DNA from: CAVQAH01 sp963784195
GTDB taxonomy: Bacteria > Acidobacteriota > Vicinamibacteria > Vicinamibacterales > 2-12-FULL-66-21
Reading direction: 5' to 3'
NCBI GenBank assembly: GCA_963784195.1
Contig: CAWARA010000003.1
Coordinates: 13,802 to 77,801 of the forward strand
Length of the DNA: 64,000 nucleotides
Positions 34,520 to 42,519 of the stretch are shown here, one piece after another. The translations under genes and the position numbers were made by a program. The first letter of the stretch is position 1. Each line of letters starts with the position of its first letter. The notes under the pieces were generated by a model. That model did not search any database. It saw only the letters and a program-made list of their open reading frames with translations, and was not told the DNA's origin.

Positions 34520-37500
34520 CTAGGGTCTCCTTCGAAATCAACTCCCAACGCCCAACTCCCAACTCCCAAAAGAGAGCCGCTCGAAAGAGCGGGGTGAAAG
34601 ACGTACCATGAAATTTGCCTGGTTCGATTTTTACCCCATTGTCTCGACCGGCTCTCCCTTGGGAGTTGCCCAGCCTCGCCGTAGCGCGCTCGATCCTGTG
34701 CGCGCGGAGGCGGGGGCGTTGGGCGTTGGGAGTTGTCAATGCGCAGCGACCCGCGCTCCGCGGCTGCGCAGAGATCCCACGCGTCCCCATCAACCAGCGT
34801 TCCGGCCACCGACATGATGCTGTGATAGCCGAGGGCGCGGTAACTCTCGAAGCGATCCTCGGCGAAGAACTGGTTGCCGGTCGGATCGTGAGGAAACACC
34901 GGGTGCAGCGCGGCAAAGTTGCGAATGTCGACCGACTCGTCGCCTGACATCGTCGCCTTGACGTACAGCAGCCGGCCGGGCGGCGCGCCCGCGCCGTCCA
35001 CTGCACTATAGTGAATCGTTCCGAGCACGGCGTGGACGTTGCTCACGCCCTGGCCAGCCCGAGTCATGTCGATCGCGCCGAATTCGATGGGGATCCCGAG
35101 GTCGATCCGAATCCTTCGCAGTGCGTTCGACAGGTCCGCAAACGTGTAGTCCGGATCGCAGCCGGCGTCGGAGACGATGATCACGCCGCACCGGCGGACC
35201 ACCATCGACCACAGGCCGAGATTCTCGAAATGCCCCCCGTCCGACAAGTAGACGTACGGGTTCGTGTCGGTCTCGAGTCCGAGCAACTCACGAACGAACG
35301 GGCCCACGCCGAGCGCGGGATCGCTTCGCTGCCACGTGTCGTCATCGCTCGGGTTGCCGAACCAGAGACCGAGTCGCGCGTTGGCAAGGGTCAGCAGGAA
35401 CGCGCGGGCCTTGGACGAGTACATGCCCAGTGCAGGACTCGCGGCCGCTCCAGACACGGCGAGCGCCGTTCCCAGCGACAGGCCGGTGGCGGGTCCGCCT
35501 CCATCCGATCCGTACCTGGATGACTGACGGTAGCCGAGCGCCGAGCTTCCAACGTGCAGAGGGGAGAACGTGAACGCGAACGCTTTGCTCTCGTTCCGTC
35601 CGTACTTGGTGTCTGCGACGTTGTTCAGCGTAGCGTTGATCACCTGCAGCGGACGCACGTCCGACAAATCGTGGACCCGCAGGTCGTCCGAGGGATCGAA
35701 TCCCGTGAAGGCGTTCGGCTTTCGATCGGCATGCGAGGCACCGAGAAACGTTCTCACGAGTCGCTGGCGGTACATGCCATGGAGTGAGAAACGGTTGACG
35801 GGCACGAACCGGCTCACGAGCAGTCCCAGGGCGAGTAAAAACGCAGCGAACTTGAGCACGTCGTCCAGCTGCGCGCTCTCCCGGCTCGGGTCGGGCGGCG
35901 TGAACCCGCGAAGCGCCCACGCGTTGAACCACGCCACCGTGGCGAGCAGCACGACGATGGTGAGCGGGAGGGCGATGCGCTGCAGGATCAGCCGCAGCCT
36001 GGAAGGCCGGCCCGCCACGCCACCAGTTCGCGCGGCGAGGCCCGCGAGCGAACTGACCAGGGGAATGAGGATGGTGACCATCGTCGACGACGTCAGATGA
36101 TCGAGTTGCAATGCCGCCCCGGCGGCCTGCACGGCCATCTCCACGAGGTCGGCGAGGTAGAAGACGAGCACACCAGCCGCCATCCAGAGGATCCCGGCAA
36201 TCGACAGCCACGCCGCGAAACGGTTCCACCACTCCAGCGCAGCGTCGGTCAGCTCGCTGCTCGCCAGGCCCAGAAACGTGGTGTTCGACAGCAGCATCAG
36301 GCCGAGGATCCCCGGCACGGCGAACACCGCGTAGGACTCGCCCAACGGCTCGCCGAAGTAGAAGTAGTTGTGTGCGAACCAGTAGGTGCCGAAACCGATG
36401 ATCGGCCCGGCGATGAGCGAAGCCGCCACCGTGCGCGCGCCGGCACGCATCCGGACCGCGCGATCGGTCAGAAGGCTGCCCGCGTCGAGCACCTGATTGA
36501 GTGCCGCCGCTCCGATCAGCAACAGCACGATGCCGGCCACCACTTCCACGCGCAGCGGGGTATCGGAGCTCCAGTCGACAGCCCAGATCAGTGCCGCGGC
36601 CGTGATCGCGGCGGCCGCGATCGTTGGCACGGCGGTGCGCAGCCGGGGCCGCGCCAACGCGCCGATGATCAGCCAGCCGGCCGCCGGAACCACCGCTGAT
36701 GCGAAGAGTGCAGCGGCTTCGTCAGGTTCGCAGGGGTACGCCGACCAGAACAGCGTGAGTGCGACCGTGCCGACAATCGTTGGCCCAACCACGAACGACA
36801 GAAACCGCCGCTGCGACCAGCTGTCGCCGCGACCGACGAAGTTCATGACGACGTAGCCGATCGCGACCAAGAACATCGTCAGGGCGAGCAGTGCGAGCCA
36901 GAAGGGCGCGGCGTCGGTCGGCAGGCATGCTGTGCCCGGTGGGGCCATGACGTTCTGATCGATGATCGACACCATCGCCAGGTAGATGCGCGGAGCCAGC
37001 AGCACCGCGGCGATGAGCGGCAGCAGCACCAGCCAGTTGAGCAGGAGGTTCCGCCCCATCGTCGCGAACAGCGTCCAGAGGTCGGCGGACACCAGGCCGC
37101 CCTGGGGCGCGAGGTAGCGGCAGGTCGCGCGCAGCCGATCGACAGGGGAGGAGCGGGCCTCATCGCCGCGCATCGCGCCAACCTGCGCGGGATCCAGCCC
37201 GCGCATCACCTCGTCGCGACCGTCGCGGTGCAGCCACGATGTCAGCCAGCCGCCGACGTAGCCGCCGCCCGACACCGTGGAGAGGTAATCGAGCTTGCCA
37301 AGCACTCCGATGCGCGCGAGCGCCTGAAGCACTCCCAGTCCGAAGGTTGCGCTGCGGATTCCGCCGCCGGAGAGGCACAGCGCTGTGGGCCGGCGCTGAT
37401 GAATGAGGAGATGGAGTGCTTTGAGCCGTTCCAGATCGTCGGACGGCAACCCGGCCGGTTTCGCGCCGTAGAGGGCCTCGTATTCCGACTCGAGGACCGC

Positions 37501-37548
37501 GCACCACTCGAGCGGCGCGTCCGCCGGGCTCGCCGCAGGATGTTTCAT
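34516..37548 (-). CDS. multi-TM patatin-like phospholipase
   Basis: 1010-residue membrane lipase. The patatin core is near the N-terminus: oxyanion loop GGGIRSATFGLGVLQ (61-75) and nucleophile segment STVSGGGYVGGW with Ser93 (the usual GxSxG is relaxed). The catalytic Asp sits in YLSDGGHFENLGLW about 690 residues later. Between them are roughly ten hydrophobic helices (LVLLPLIAAVLLAP, AVFAVPGILGLMLLS, FAAFLLALGLLVSRFV), so the domain is split by a membrane block, as in a known group of large bacterial patatins. The last ~75 residues are encoded by a heptamer repeat element at 34540-34740 and show no family similarity. The stop overlaps the next gene's start (ATGA), implying coupled translation. 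Ester cleavage of membrane phospholipids at the inner membrane is the likely role. Confidence 0.9.
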   Translation of the reverse strand: MKHPAASPADAPLEWCAVLESEYEALYGAKPAGLPSDDLERLKALHLLIHQRRPTALCLSGGGIRSATFGLGVLQALARIGVLGKLDYLSTVSGGGYVGGWLTSWLHRDGRDEVMRGLDPAQVGAMRGDEARSSPVDRLRATCRYLAPQGGLVSADLWTLFATMGRNLLLNWLVLLPLIAAVLLAPRIYLAMVSIIDQNVMAPPGTACLPTDAAPFWLALLALTMFLVAIGYVVMNFVGRGDSWSQRRFLSFVVGPTIVGTVALTLFWSAYPCEPDEAAALFASAVVPAAGWLIIGALARPRLRTAVPTIAAAAITAAALIWAVDWSSDTPLRVEVVAGIVLLLIGAAALNQVLDAGSLLTDRAVRMRAGARTVAASLIAGPIIGFGTYWFAHNYFYFGEPLGESYAVFAVPGILGLMLLSNTTFLGLASSELTDAALEWWNRFAAWLSIAGILWMAAGVLVFYLADLVEMAVQAAGAALQLDHLTSSTMVTILIPLVSSLAGLAARTGGVAGRPSRLRLILQRIALPLTIVVLLATVAWFNAWALRGFTPPDPSRESAQLDDVLKFAAFLLALGLLVSRFVPVNRFSLHGMYRQRLVRTFLGASHADRKPNAFTGFDPSDDLRVHDLSDVRPLQVINATLNNVADTKYGRNESKAFAFTFSPLHVGSSALGYRQSSRYGSDGGGPATGLSLGTALAVSGAAASPALGMYSSKARAFLLTLANARLGLWFGNPSDDDTWQRSDPALGVGPFVRELLGLETDTNPYVYLSDGGHFENLGLWSMVVRRCGVIIVSDAGCDPDYTFADLSNALRRIRIDLGIPIEFGAIDMTRAGQGVSNVHAVLGTIHYSAVDGAGAPPGRLLYVKATMSGDESVDIRNFAALHPVFPHDPTGNQFFAEDRFESYRALGYHSIMSVAGTLVDGDAWDLCAAAERGSLRIDNSQRPTPPPPRAQDRARYGEAGQLPRESRSRQWGKNRTRQISWYVFHPALSSGSLLGVGSWALGVDFEGDPR
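34540..34734. repeat. heptamer element (AACTCCC) inside the patatin 3' end
   Basis: Left arm of four 7-base units: AACTCCC 34540, AACGCCC 34547, AACTCCC 34554 and 34561. The complementary arm is GGGCGTT 34714, GGGCGTT 34721, GGGAGTT 34728, with an internal GGGAGTT at 34661. Same heptamer as the copy at 13556. Unlike the others it lies within an open frame: it supplies the patatin protein's C-terminal tail without introducing a stop. Confidence 0.75.
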
Positions 37549-37582
37549 AGGGGGCGCGTCATTCTACGCCAACGGGCGCTTT

Positions 37583-37636
37583 GTAGCGTCCGGCTTTAGC
37601 CGGACTTTCGATGGTCCGCCTAAAGGCGGACACTAC
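37583..37636. repeat. 54-bp double-hairpin element, copy 2 (inverted orientation)
   Basis: First hairpin 37587-37605 has stem GTCCGGC / GCCGGAC closed by TTTA. Second hairpin 37614-37631 has stem GTCCGCC / GGCGGAC closed by TAAA. It is bounded by GTAG and CTAC. It is the reverse-complement arrangement of the element at 25481. Its right edge contains the stop codon of the permease (37633-37635). The patatin start is 35 bases to the left. Confidence 0.85.
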
Positions 37637-39053
37637 ATCAATCTGCTCAGGATCACGAGGAGAGGCACGAGGACGACCGGACCGACGACGACCATCGACA
37701 TTCCCCATCGCGTCAACAACACTCTCAGTCGGGGCCGCTCGTCCTCTGCAGCCGAAGCAATCAGCGTCGCCCCGGTCGTGGAGAACGGCGACACATCGAC
37801 GATCGAGGCGCATGCGCCCAACGCGCAGATCAGCGCCCAGCCTGCGATGTCACCTGATGTCGCCAGCGGCACAGCCAGCGGAACCAGGGCCGCGAGAATG
37901 CCGGTAGTTGATGCGAAGGCCGAGACCAGTCCCGCTATAGCGCAGATGAGCAGTGCGGCCACGAAAGGGGTGCCGACGTTCATGGCCGAGTGCCCGAGCA
38001 GATTGACGGAGCCCATCTTCTGCAGCACGCCAACGAACGTGACGATGCCACCGACCATGAAGACCGTCGACCAATCGATCTTGGGGATGGCAAGCGCCCC
38101 GAACTTCGGGTCGATGAGCGCCAATAAAGCCCCGAACCCGAACGCGATCACGCCGATGTCAGGATCGATCCCCGACGCCGCGCACGCGATCACGCTGACG
38201 ACGAGCCCAATCATGCACGCCATCGTCGCGATGTGGTGACGTTCGAGCCTGAGCCGCGGACGCGGTTACTGTTCTTACGCCCTCAAGAGCCGCAGCAGAG
38301 GTCATTTCGACTGGGTGATCTTCCCGGGACGACGCTGACGGCTGTCGCGACGAGCACGACGGCGCGACGGACACGACGTCAAAGGTGGCTGGCGTCGTGC
38401 TCGTCGTGGCCGTCGTGATCGTTCCGGCTAGATCGTGGGCCGTCCACATTGATCGCACGCCCACGGTGCTTCCCGAACATGACGAGCGCGGCAATGACCA
38501 GCGCGAGATTCGCGAGTGTGACCACGGCCAGGAGGGTGAACGGGTTCAGATCGATACCGGCCTCTCGCGCGATCCGATAGCTCACGATGCCGAAGAGACT
38601 CGTGGGCGCAAACCCTCCGGAGCTAATCCCCGCATTGATCGCGACCGCCATCAACACGGGGTCCATGCCCGACCGCCTGGCGACCGGCATGCCAACCGGC
38701 GCCAGCACCAGGCCGCCTTGAGGCGAACCCATTGCTGCCACGGCACCGGCCAGGCCAAAGAAAACGAAGGGCAACACGACTGGGCGGGAGCCTGCGTGGG
38801 CGACGACGGTGCCAATCAGGCGGTCTATGGTGCCGTTGACCTGTGCAATGCCGAAGAAATAGGTGACGCCTGCCAGCAGCACCATGATGTTCAGAGGAAA
38901 GCCGCCCACGACCTCCCTCAGCGGCATGCCTGCCAGCAGGACGCCAACGGCGCACGCGGTGGGGAACATCAGGATGCCCAGGTGCACCTTGCGCACTGTC
39001 GCGACCGCGAACACGGCCACGAAGATCGCAATCGCGATGACAGGTGCTGGCAT
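37633..39053 (-). CDS. MatC-like dicarboxylate/SLC13-type permease, interrupted
   Basis: Integral membrane transporter of the ion-transporter superfamily, resembling the dicarboxylate carrier MatC. Start ATG at 39053 with an immediate membrane helix (PAPVIAIAIFVAVFAVAT). The N-terminal half has LGILMFPTACAVGVLLAGMP, VVGGFPLNIMVLLAGVTYFF, GSPQGGLVLAPVGMPVAR and INAGISSGGFAPTSLFGIV. It reaches an in-frame stop near 38379. The second half resumes in another frame at ~38240 (HHIATMACMIGLVVSVIA) with IDWSTVFMVGGIVTFVGVLQ, SAFASTTGILAALVPLAV and VDVSPFSTTGATLIASAA. Both halves match one protein of ~430 residues; the ~150 bases between them are unexplained (hydrophilic loop with frame errors, or decay). 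The 5' flank holds the GCCCATC heptamer array. Confidence 0.65.
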
Positions 39054-39089
39054 GTAAAGGGGACTCGGATGGCAATGATATACGCCCTT

Positions 39090-39166
39090 GCCCATCGCCC
39101 ATCGCCCATCGCCCATCGCCCATTGCCCATCGCCCATCGCCCATCGCCCATCGCCCATCGCCCATT
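39090..39166. repeat. eleven-copy GCCCATC heptamer array
   Basis: Eleven head-to-tail 7-base units from 39090 to 39166: nine GCCCATC, with GCCCATT at units 5 and 11. A partial GCCCTT lies at 39084. No complementary arm is present, unlike the other heptamer loci. It occupies the divergent gap between the permease start (39053) and the S9 peptidase start (39203), so it lies in or between both promoters. It is open in several frames (PSPIAHR in one direction, WAMGDGR in the other), which produces false N-terminal extensions of both neighbours. Confidence 0.9.
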
Positions 39167-39202
39167 GGAGGTGCTCTGCTAGAATCGGGGCCCGCGCCGA
39201 AC

Positions 39203-41227
39203 ATGCCCTGGAACGCTCTCTATCAGACGGTCCCACTGCTTGCGTTTGCGTCGGCCGTTGCGCTGGCACAGGGTCCCCTCACCGTGGACGACCTGATGGC
39301 GCTCCGCACGGTGACCGACGTGCGTATTTCGCCTCACGGCCATCAGGTGGCTTACGTCGTGTCGACGCCGTCATCCAGGACGGATGCACACGAAGCGGAG
39401 CTGTTCGTGGTTCCGGTTGGTGGCGGTGCAGCCCTGCGGCTGGCGAGCGATGTCAGGCTCTTCAACCGTCCGCTGCCGGCGACCGAGCTGCGATGGTCGC
39501 CTGATGGCTCGCGCGTCACGTTTCTCGCGTTCGACGAGGGCGGCGTGCCGCAGGTGTATGCGGCAGGATCGACCGGCGGGGCCGTCTCCGCGCTGACGTC
39601 CGCAGCCGGGGGCGTCGCCACCTATGAATGGTCCCCCGACGGGTCGCGCCTCGCGTACATCGCGACCGACGCTCCGTCTGAAGAGGAGATGAAACGGCTC
39701 CGCGAGAAGACGTTCGTCATCGAGGTCGGCCGGCAGGAAAGGGCGCCGCGGGTGTGGGTGAAGCCGGTTCAGGGTGCCAGCGCCAGCGCCGTCACGCCTC
39801 CCGATCAGTTCGTGTCGGGTTTGACCTGGGCGCCTGACGCGAGTCATATCGCGTACTCGGCCTCGACGCGGCCCGGACGCGGTGCGCAGTTCGCCACGCG
39901 GATTCATGCCGTCTCGCCGAACGGCGGCGCGACCCGCGTCATCGTCGATCGTCCCGGCATGAACATGTCGCCGGTTTACTCTCCTGATGGCAACTGGATC
40001 GCGTTCATGTCCAGCCGAGGCCGAGCGGCGATGCTGAGCACGTGGGGCCTGCACGTCGTCCGGACGACTGGTCCGGAACAGGGACAGATCCGGGATCTGA
40101 GCGTCAAGACGCAGGCCTGGGCCGGGATGTTCGTCTGGACGGCCGACAGCCGGTCGCTGATTCAGATTCCGCAGGGAGAAACCGGACGCGGCGAGCGCAT
40201 GTTCGAGCAGCCGCTGTGGCGCGTCTCGATCGAGACCGCCGATGCGGAGCCACTGCATCCGGGACCTTACGTGCACTTCTCGCCGAGTGTGAGCCGTGAC
40301 GGCACGATACTCGTGTCCCGCGTCGTCGAGCCCCGCACCATGGGTGACATCGAGGTGATGAACCTCGCGACGAAGGCGCGGAAGCGAATCACTGACATCA
40401 ACCCCGAACTCGCGACGCGTCCGCTCGGCGACCTCCGCGCGATCGCGTGGAAGTCATTCGACGGATCGGACATCTGGGGACTGCTGCTGACGCCGCCCGG
40501 CTATCGCCCCGGCGCTCGGATTCCACTCGTCGTCTATTGTCACGGCGGCCCCACCGGCGGCTTCACCTATGGGATGTTTCCGCAGTTCATGCACCGGCCA
40601 GGTCAGATCGAACCGTATGCCGTGGAGGCGATGGCAGGTGAGGGCATTGCGGTCCTGATGCCGATGCCGCGCGGCGGATTCGGATATGGCGAGGACGGCT
40701 ACCGTGCGATCGTGAAGCGATGGGGCGTCGACGACTACAAGGACATCATGGCTGGTGTCGATCACGTCATCGGTCAGGGCATCGCGGACCCGAACCGCCT
40801 CGGCGTGATGGGCGCCTCATACGGCGGATTCATGACGCCCTGGATCCTGACGCAGACGGATCGATTCAAGGCCGCGTCGACAGCCGCCAGCGTCACGGAC
40901 CTGACCGACATGTTCTACCTGTCCGACATGTCCGAACCGATGCTGGAGTATTTCGGCCTCCCGTGGGAGCATCCCGACCTGTATCGTCAGTATTCGCCGC
41001 TGACCCATGCCGCGAAGATCAAGACGCCGTTGCTGATTCAGCACGGCGAGAACGACCGGCGGGTTCCGATCTCGCAGGCGTGGAAGCTGTACGAAGCGCT
41101 GAAGCGATTCGACAAGACCGTGGAGTTCGAAATCTACCCTCGCGCCGGTCACGTCGTCTACGAGCCGGACCTTCAGCGCGAGCAGATGCGGCGCAATGTG
41201 GAGTGGTTCAAGCGCTGGCTGAAGTGA
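39203..41227 (+). CDS. S9-family prolyl oligopeptidase-like serine peptidase
   Basis: 674-residue exported serine peptidase. ATG at 39203 is chosen because a signal peptide follows (YQTVPLLAFASAVALAQ) and everything upstream is heptamer repeat. The N-terminal half is a beta-propeller of TolB-like blades (RISPHGHQVAYVVSTPSS, LRWSPDGSRVTFLAFDEG, YEWSPDGSRLAYIATD, SPVYSPDGNWIAFMSSRG). The C-terminal alpha/beta-hydrolase domain has IPLVVYCHGGPTGG, nucleophile GASYGGFMTPW, acid in NDRRVPISQAW and His in AGHVVYEP. Acylaminoacyl-/dipeptidyl-peptidase type, cleaving peptides in the periplasm. Frame intact. Confidence 0.93.
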   Translation: MPWNALYQTVPLLAFASAVALAQGPLTVDDLMALRTVTDVRISPHGHQVAYVVSTPSSRTDAHEAELFVVPVGGGAALRLASDVRLFNRPLPATELRWSPDGSRVTFLAFDEGGVPQVYAAGSTGGAVSALTSAAGGVATYEWSPDGSRLAYIATDAPSEEEMKRLREKTFVIEVGRQERAPRVWVKPVQGASASAVTPPDQFVSGLTWAPDASHIAYSASTRPGRGAQFATRIHAVSPNGGATRVIVDRPGMNMSPVYSPDGNWIAFMSSRGRAAMLSTWGLHVVRTTGPEQGQIRDLSVKTQAWAGMFVWTADSRSLIQIPQGETGRGERMFEQPLWRVSIETADAEPLHPGPYVHFSPSVSRDGTILVSRVVEPRTMGDIEVMNLATKARKRITDINPELATRPLGDLRAIAWKSFDGSDIWGLLLTPPGYRPGARIPLVVYCHGGPTGGFTYGMFPQFMHRPGQIEPYAVEAMAGEGIAVLMPMPRGGFGYGEDGYRAIVKRWGVDDYKDIMAGVDHVIGQGIADPNRLGVMGASYGGFMTPWILTQTDRFKAASTAASVTDLTDMFYLSDMSEPMLEYFGLPWEHPDLYRQYSPLTHAAKIKTPLLIQHGENDRRVPISQAWKLYEALKRFDKTVEFEIYPRAGHVVYEPDLQREQMRRNVEWFKRWLK

Positions 41228-41238
41228 CGTCACACGTA

Positions 41239-41316
41239 GGTTCACAACGGGGGTTCATCACGAGGGTTCATCACGAGGGTTCATGACCATGGTTCATGAC
41301 GGTGGTTCACAGGGGG
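41239..41316. repeat. 13-bp tandem repeat, six units
   Basis: GGTTCA starts at exactly 13-base steps: 41239, 41252, 41265, 41278, 41291 and 41304. The second and third units are identical (GGTTCATCACGAG); the others keep GGTTCA(T/C). It begins 12 bases after the S9 peptidase stop. No complementary arm and no coding role seen. Confidence 0.85.
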
Positions 41317-41318
41317 CC

Positions 41319-41342
41319 GTAGCGTCCGGCTTTAGCCGGACC
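41319..41342. repeat. half copy of the double-hairpin element
   Basis: GTAGCGTCCGGC-TTTA-GCCGGACC: one hairpin with stem GTCCGGC / GCCGGAC, identical to the left half of the element at 37583. It overlaps the last codons and stop of the monooxygenase-like gene at 41332. It probably acts as, or has replaced, a terminator between convergent genes. Confidence 0.8.
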
Positions 41343-41643
41343 TCTGCGCCACCACCTCGTAATGCGCTGCTTCGGCGTCATAATGCGCGAGGTATTTTCG
41401 GCGTTCCTCCGGAATCACCGCGATCTCGTAGTTCTCTCCTGCAATGGCTCGCACGTCGTCGAGCGAGTCCCAAAGAATGATCGTCATGAACTCGACCTCG
41501 CTGCCATGCGGACGCCGCAGCAGATAACTTCCTCGAAATCCCCTGGCCTGGCTCAGGCCAGGCAGCAATTCAGGCTTCAGCATCGATTCGTAGGCATCAG
41601 CGTGCACGGGTTTCGTATACCCGCGCCAGACTCTCGCAATCAT
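41332..41643 (-). CDS. antibiotic biosynthesis monooxygenase (ABM)-like protein
   Basis: 103-residue ferredoxin-like-fold protein. ATG at 41643 is chosen for its GGGAGG ribosome site 4-5 bases upstream. Features of the ABM dimeric alpha-beta barrel family: IARVWRGYTKPVHADAYES at the first strand, LPGLSQARGFRGSYLLRR, EVEFMTIILWDSLDDVRAIA and a C-terminal AHYDAEAAHYEVV. Possible role in monooxygenation or haem/aldehyde handling; not assignable. The 3' end reads into a repeated hairpin element. Confidence 0.75.
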   Translation of the reverse strand: MIARVWRGYTKPVHADAYESMLKPELLPGLSQARGFRGSYLLRRPHGSEVEFMTIILWDSLDDVRAIAGENYEIAVIPEERRKYLAHYDAEAAHYEVVAQRSG

Positions 41644-41680
41644 CAAGCCTCCCACTATAGAGTATTCTGATCGGGACATC

Positions 41681-41764
41681 ATGGTCGACGTGGCTGTTAT
41701 CCGGGAGCTCTATCGCAGCAGATGTACCACGTTGTCAAGCATTCGCGTCGATACTTCTCTATGA
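41681..41764 (+). pseudogene. 27-codon open frame resembling a DinB N-terminus
   Basis: ATG at 41681 opens MVDVAVIRELYRSRC, which looks like the first residues of DinB-family proteins (VAxIRELYRY), then becomes unrelated and stops at 41762-41764. The stop overlaps the next small frame as ATGA. It may be a truncated remnant rather than a working gene; support is weak. Confidence 0.25.
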
Positions 41765-41865
41765 GCCAGACCTCTCTCATCACCATTCTGATGTTTGTCG
41801 CGGGTCTCGGCAGCGGCTACTTCGGCAAGCAGGCCATTGGGGCACTCGCCGCGTCGATAATATGA
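41761..41865 (+). CDS. possible 34-residue single-TM peptide
   Basis: ATG at 41761 overlaps the preceding stop (ATGA). It encodes MSQTSLITILMFVAGLGSGY and ends GALAASII: one hydrophobic helix with small-residue GxxxG-like packing. No family known. The stop is 22 bases before the DUF3224 gene. It could be a real membrane micropeptide or chance. Confidence 0.25.
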   Translation: MSQTSLITILMFVAGLGSGYFGKQAIGALAASII

Positions 41866-41886
41866 TGGCGGCTGAGGAGCCGACCC

Positions 41887-42285
41887 ATGAAGAAGACAGC
41901 GAGCGCCAGGTTCAGCATCAAGAGCTGGGACGAGAAGCCGTACAGCGAAGGCGAGGACCTGCCGAAGATGACGCGCGCGAGTGTCGACAAGACGTTCACC
42001 GGCGATATCGACGGCGAAGGTCACGTCGAATACGTGATGATGTACCGCAGCGACGGGACGGCGGCCTTCGTCGGACTTGAGCGGATTACCGGGCGGATCG
42101 CTGGCAGGAACGGCAGCTTCGTGCTCCAGCGCACGGGCGTCTTCGAAGACGGCCAGGCGAAGGAATCCTACTCCGTCGTCACCGGCTCGGGGACGGGCGA
42201 ACTCCGCAGTCTCCGCGGCGAGGGCACCTCCTCGGTCGGTCATGCGGCCGACTATCCCTTCGCGTTGAACTACGAACTGGACTAG
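41887..42285 (+). CDS. DUF3224 domain protein
   Basis: 132-residue small cytoplasmic protein of the DUF3224 family. GAGGAG (41874-41879) is 7 bases before the ATG. Family text: FSIKSWDEKPYSEGEDLPK, MTRASVDKTFTGDIDGEG, GTAAFVGLERITGRIAGR, GSFVLQRTGVFEDGQAKES and GSGTGELRSLRGEG. A beta-barrel of unknown function; related sequences are often stand-alone. Frame intact. Confidence 0.85.
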   Translation: MKKTASARFSIKSWDEKPYSEGEDLPKMTRASVDKTFTGDIDGEGHVEYVMMYRSDGTAAFVGLERITGRIAGRNGSFVLQRTGVFEDGQAKESYSVVTGSGTGELRSLRGEGTSSVGHAADYPFALNYELD

Positions 42286-42519
42286 ACACCCAGAAGTGGA
42301 CGCTTCGCCTCGCTGCTGCCGCAACATCCTGGCGCCCGCGGTGGCGCGGAGACCGACCTTCCTGTATAAAAACGGGAGGTCGACGGAGTGGTGAAATCGC
42401 GTTCCGCGAGCACGCGCAACGACGACGTTCAGCTGCACTACGAGGTGCAGCGGTCGAGAGTCGATCGATCCCGCGCACCAGGCGTAACCTGATAGACTCC
42501 GCATCCGGAGGTTCTCCAA
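42286..42519. other. intergenic, promoter of amidohydrolase expected
   Basis: About 230 bases with no gene recognised. It ends with a good ribosome site, GGAGG near 42510, before the ATG at 42520. Confidence 0.4.

Noticed and set aside
39090..39166. CRISPR array
   Set aside because: Units are 7 bases and contiguous, with no spacers and no cas genes; it is a simple tandem repeat.
39044..39202. N-terminal extension of the S9 peptidase through the heptamer array
   Set aside because: The extension encodes only PSPIAHR repeats; a normal signal peptide starts at the ATG 39203.
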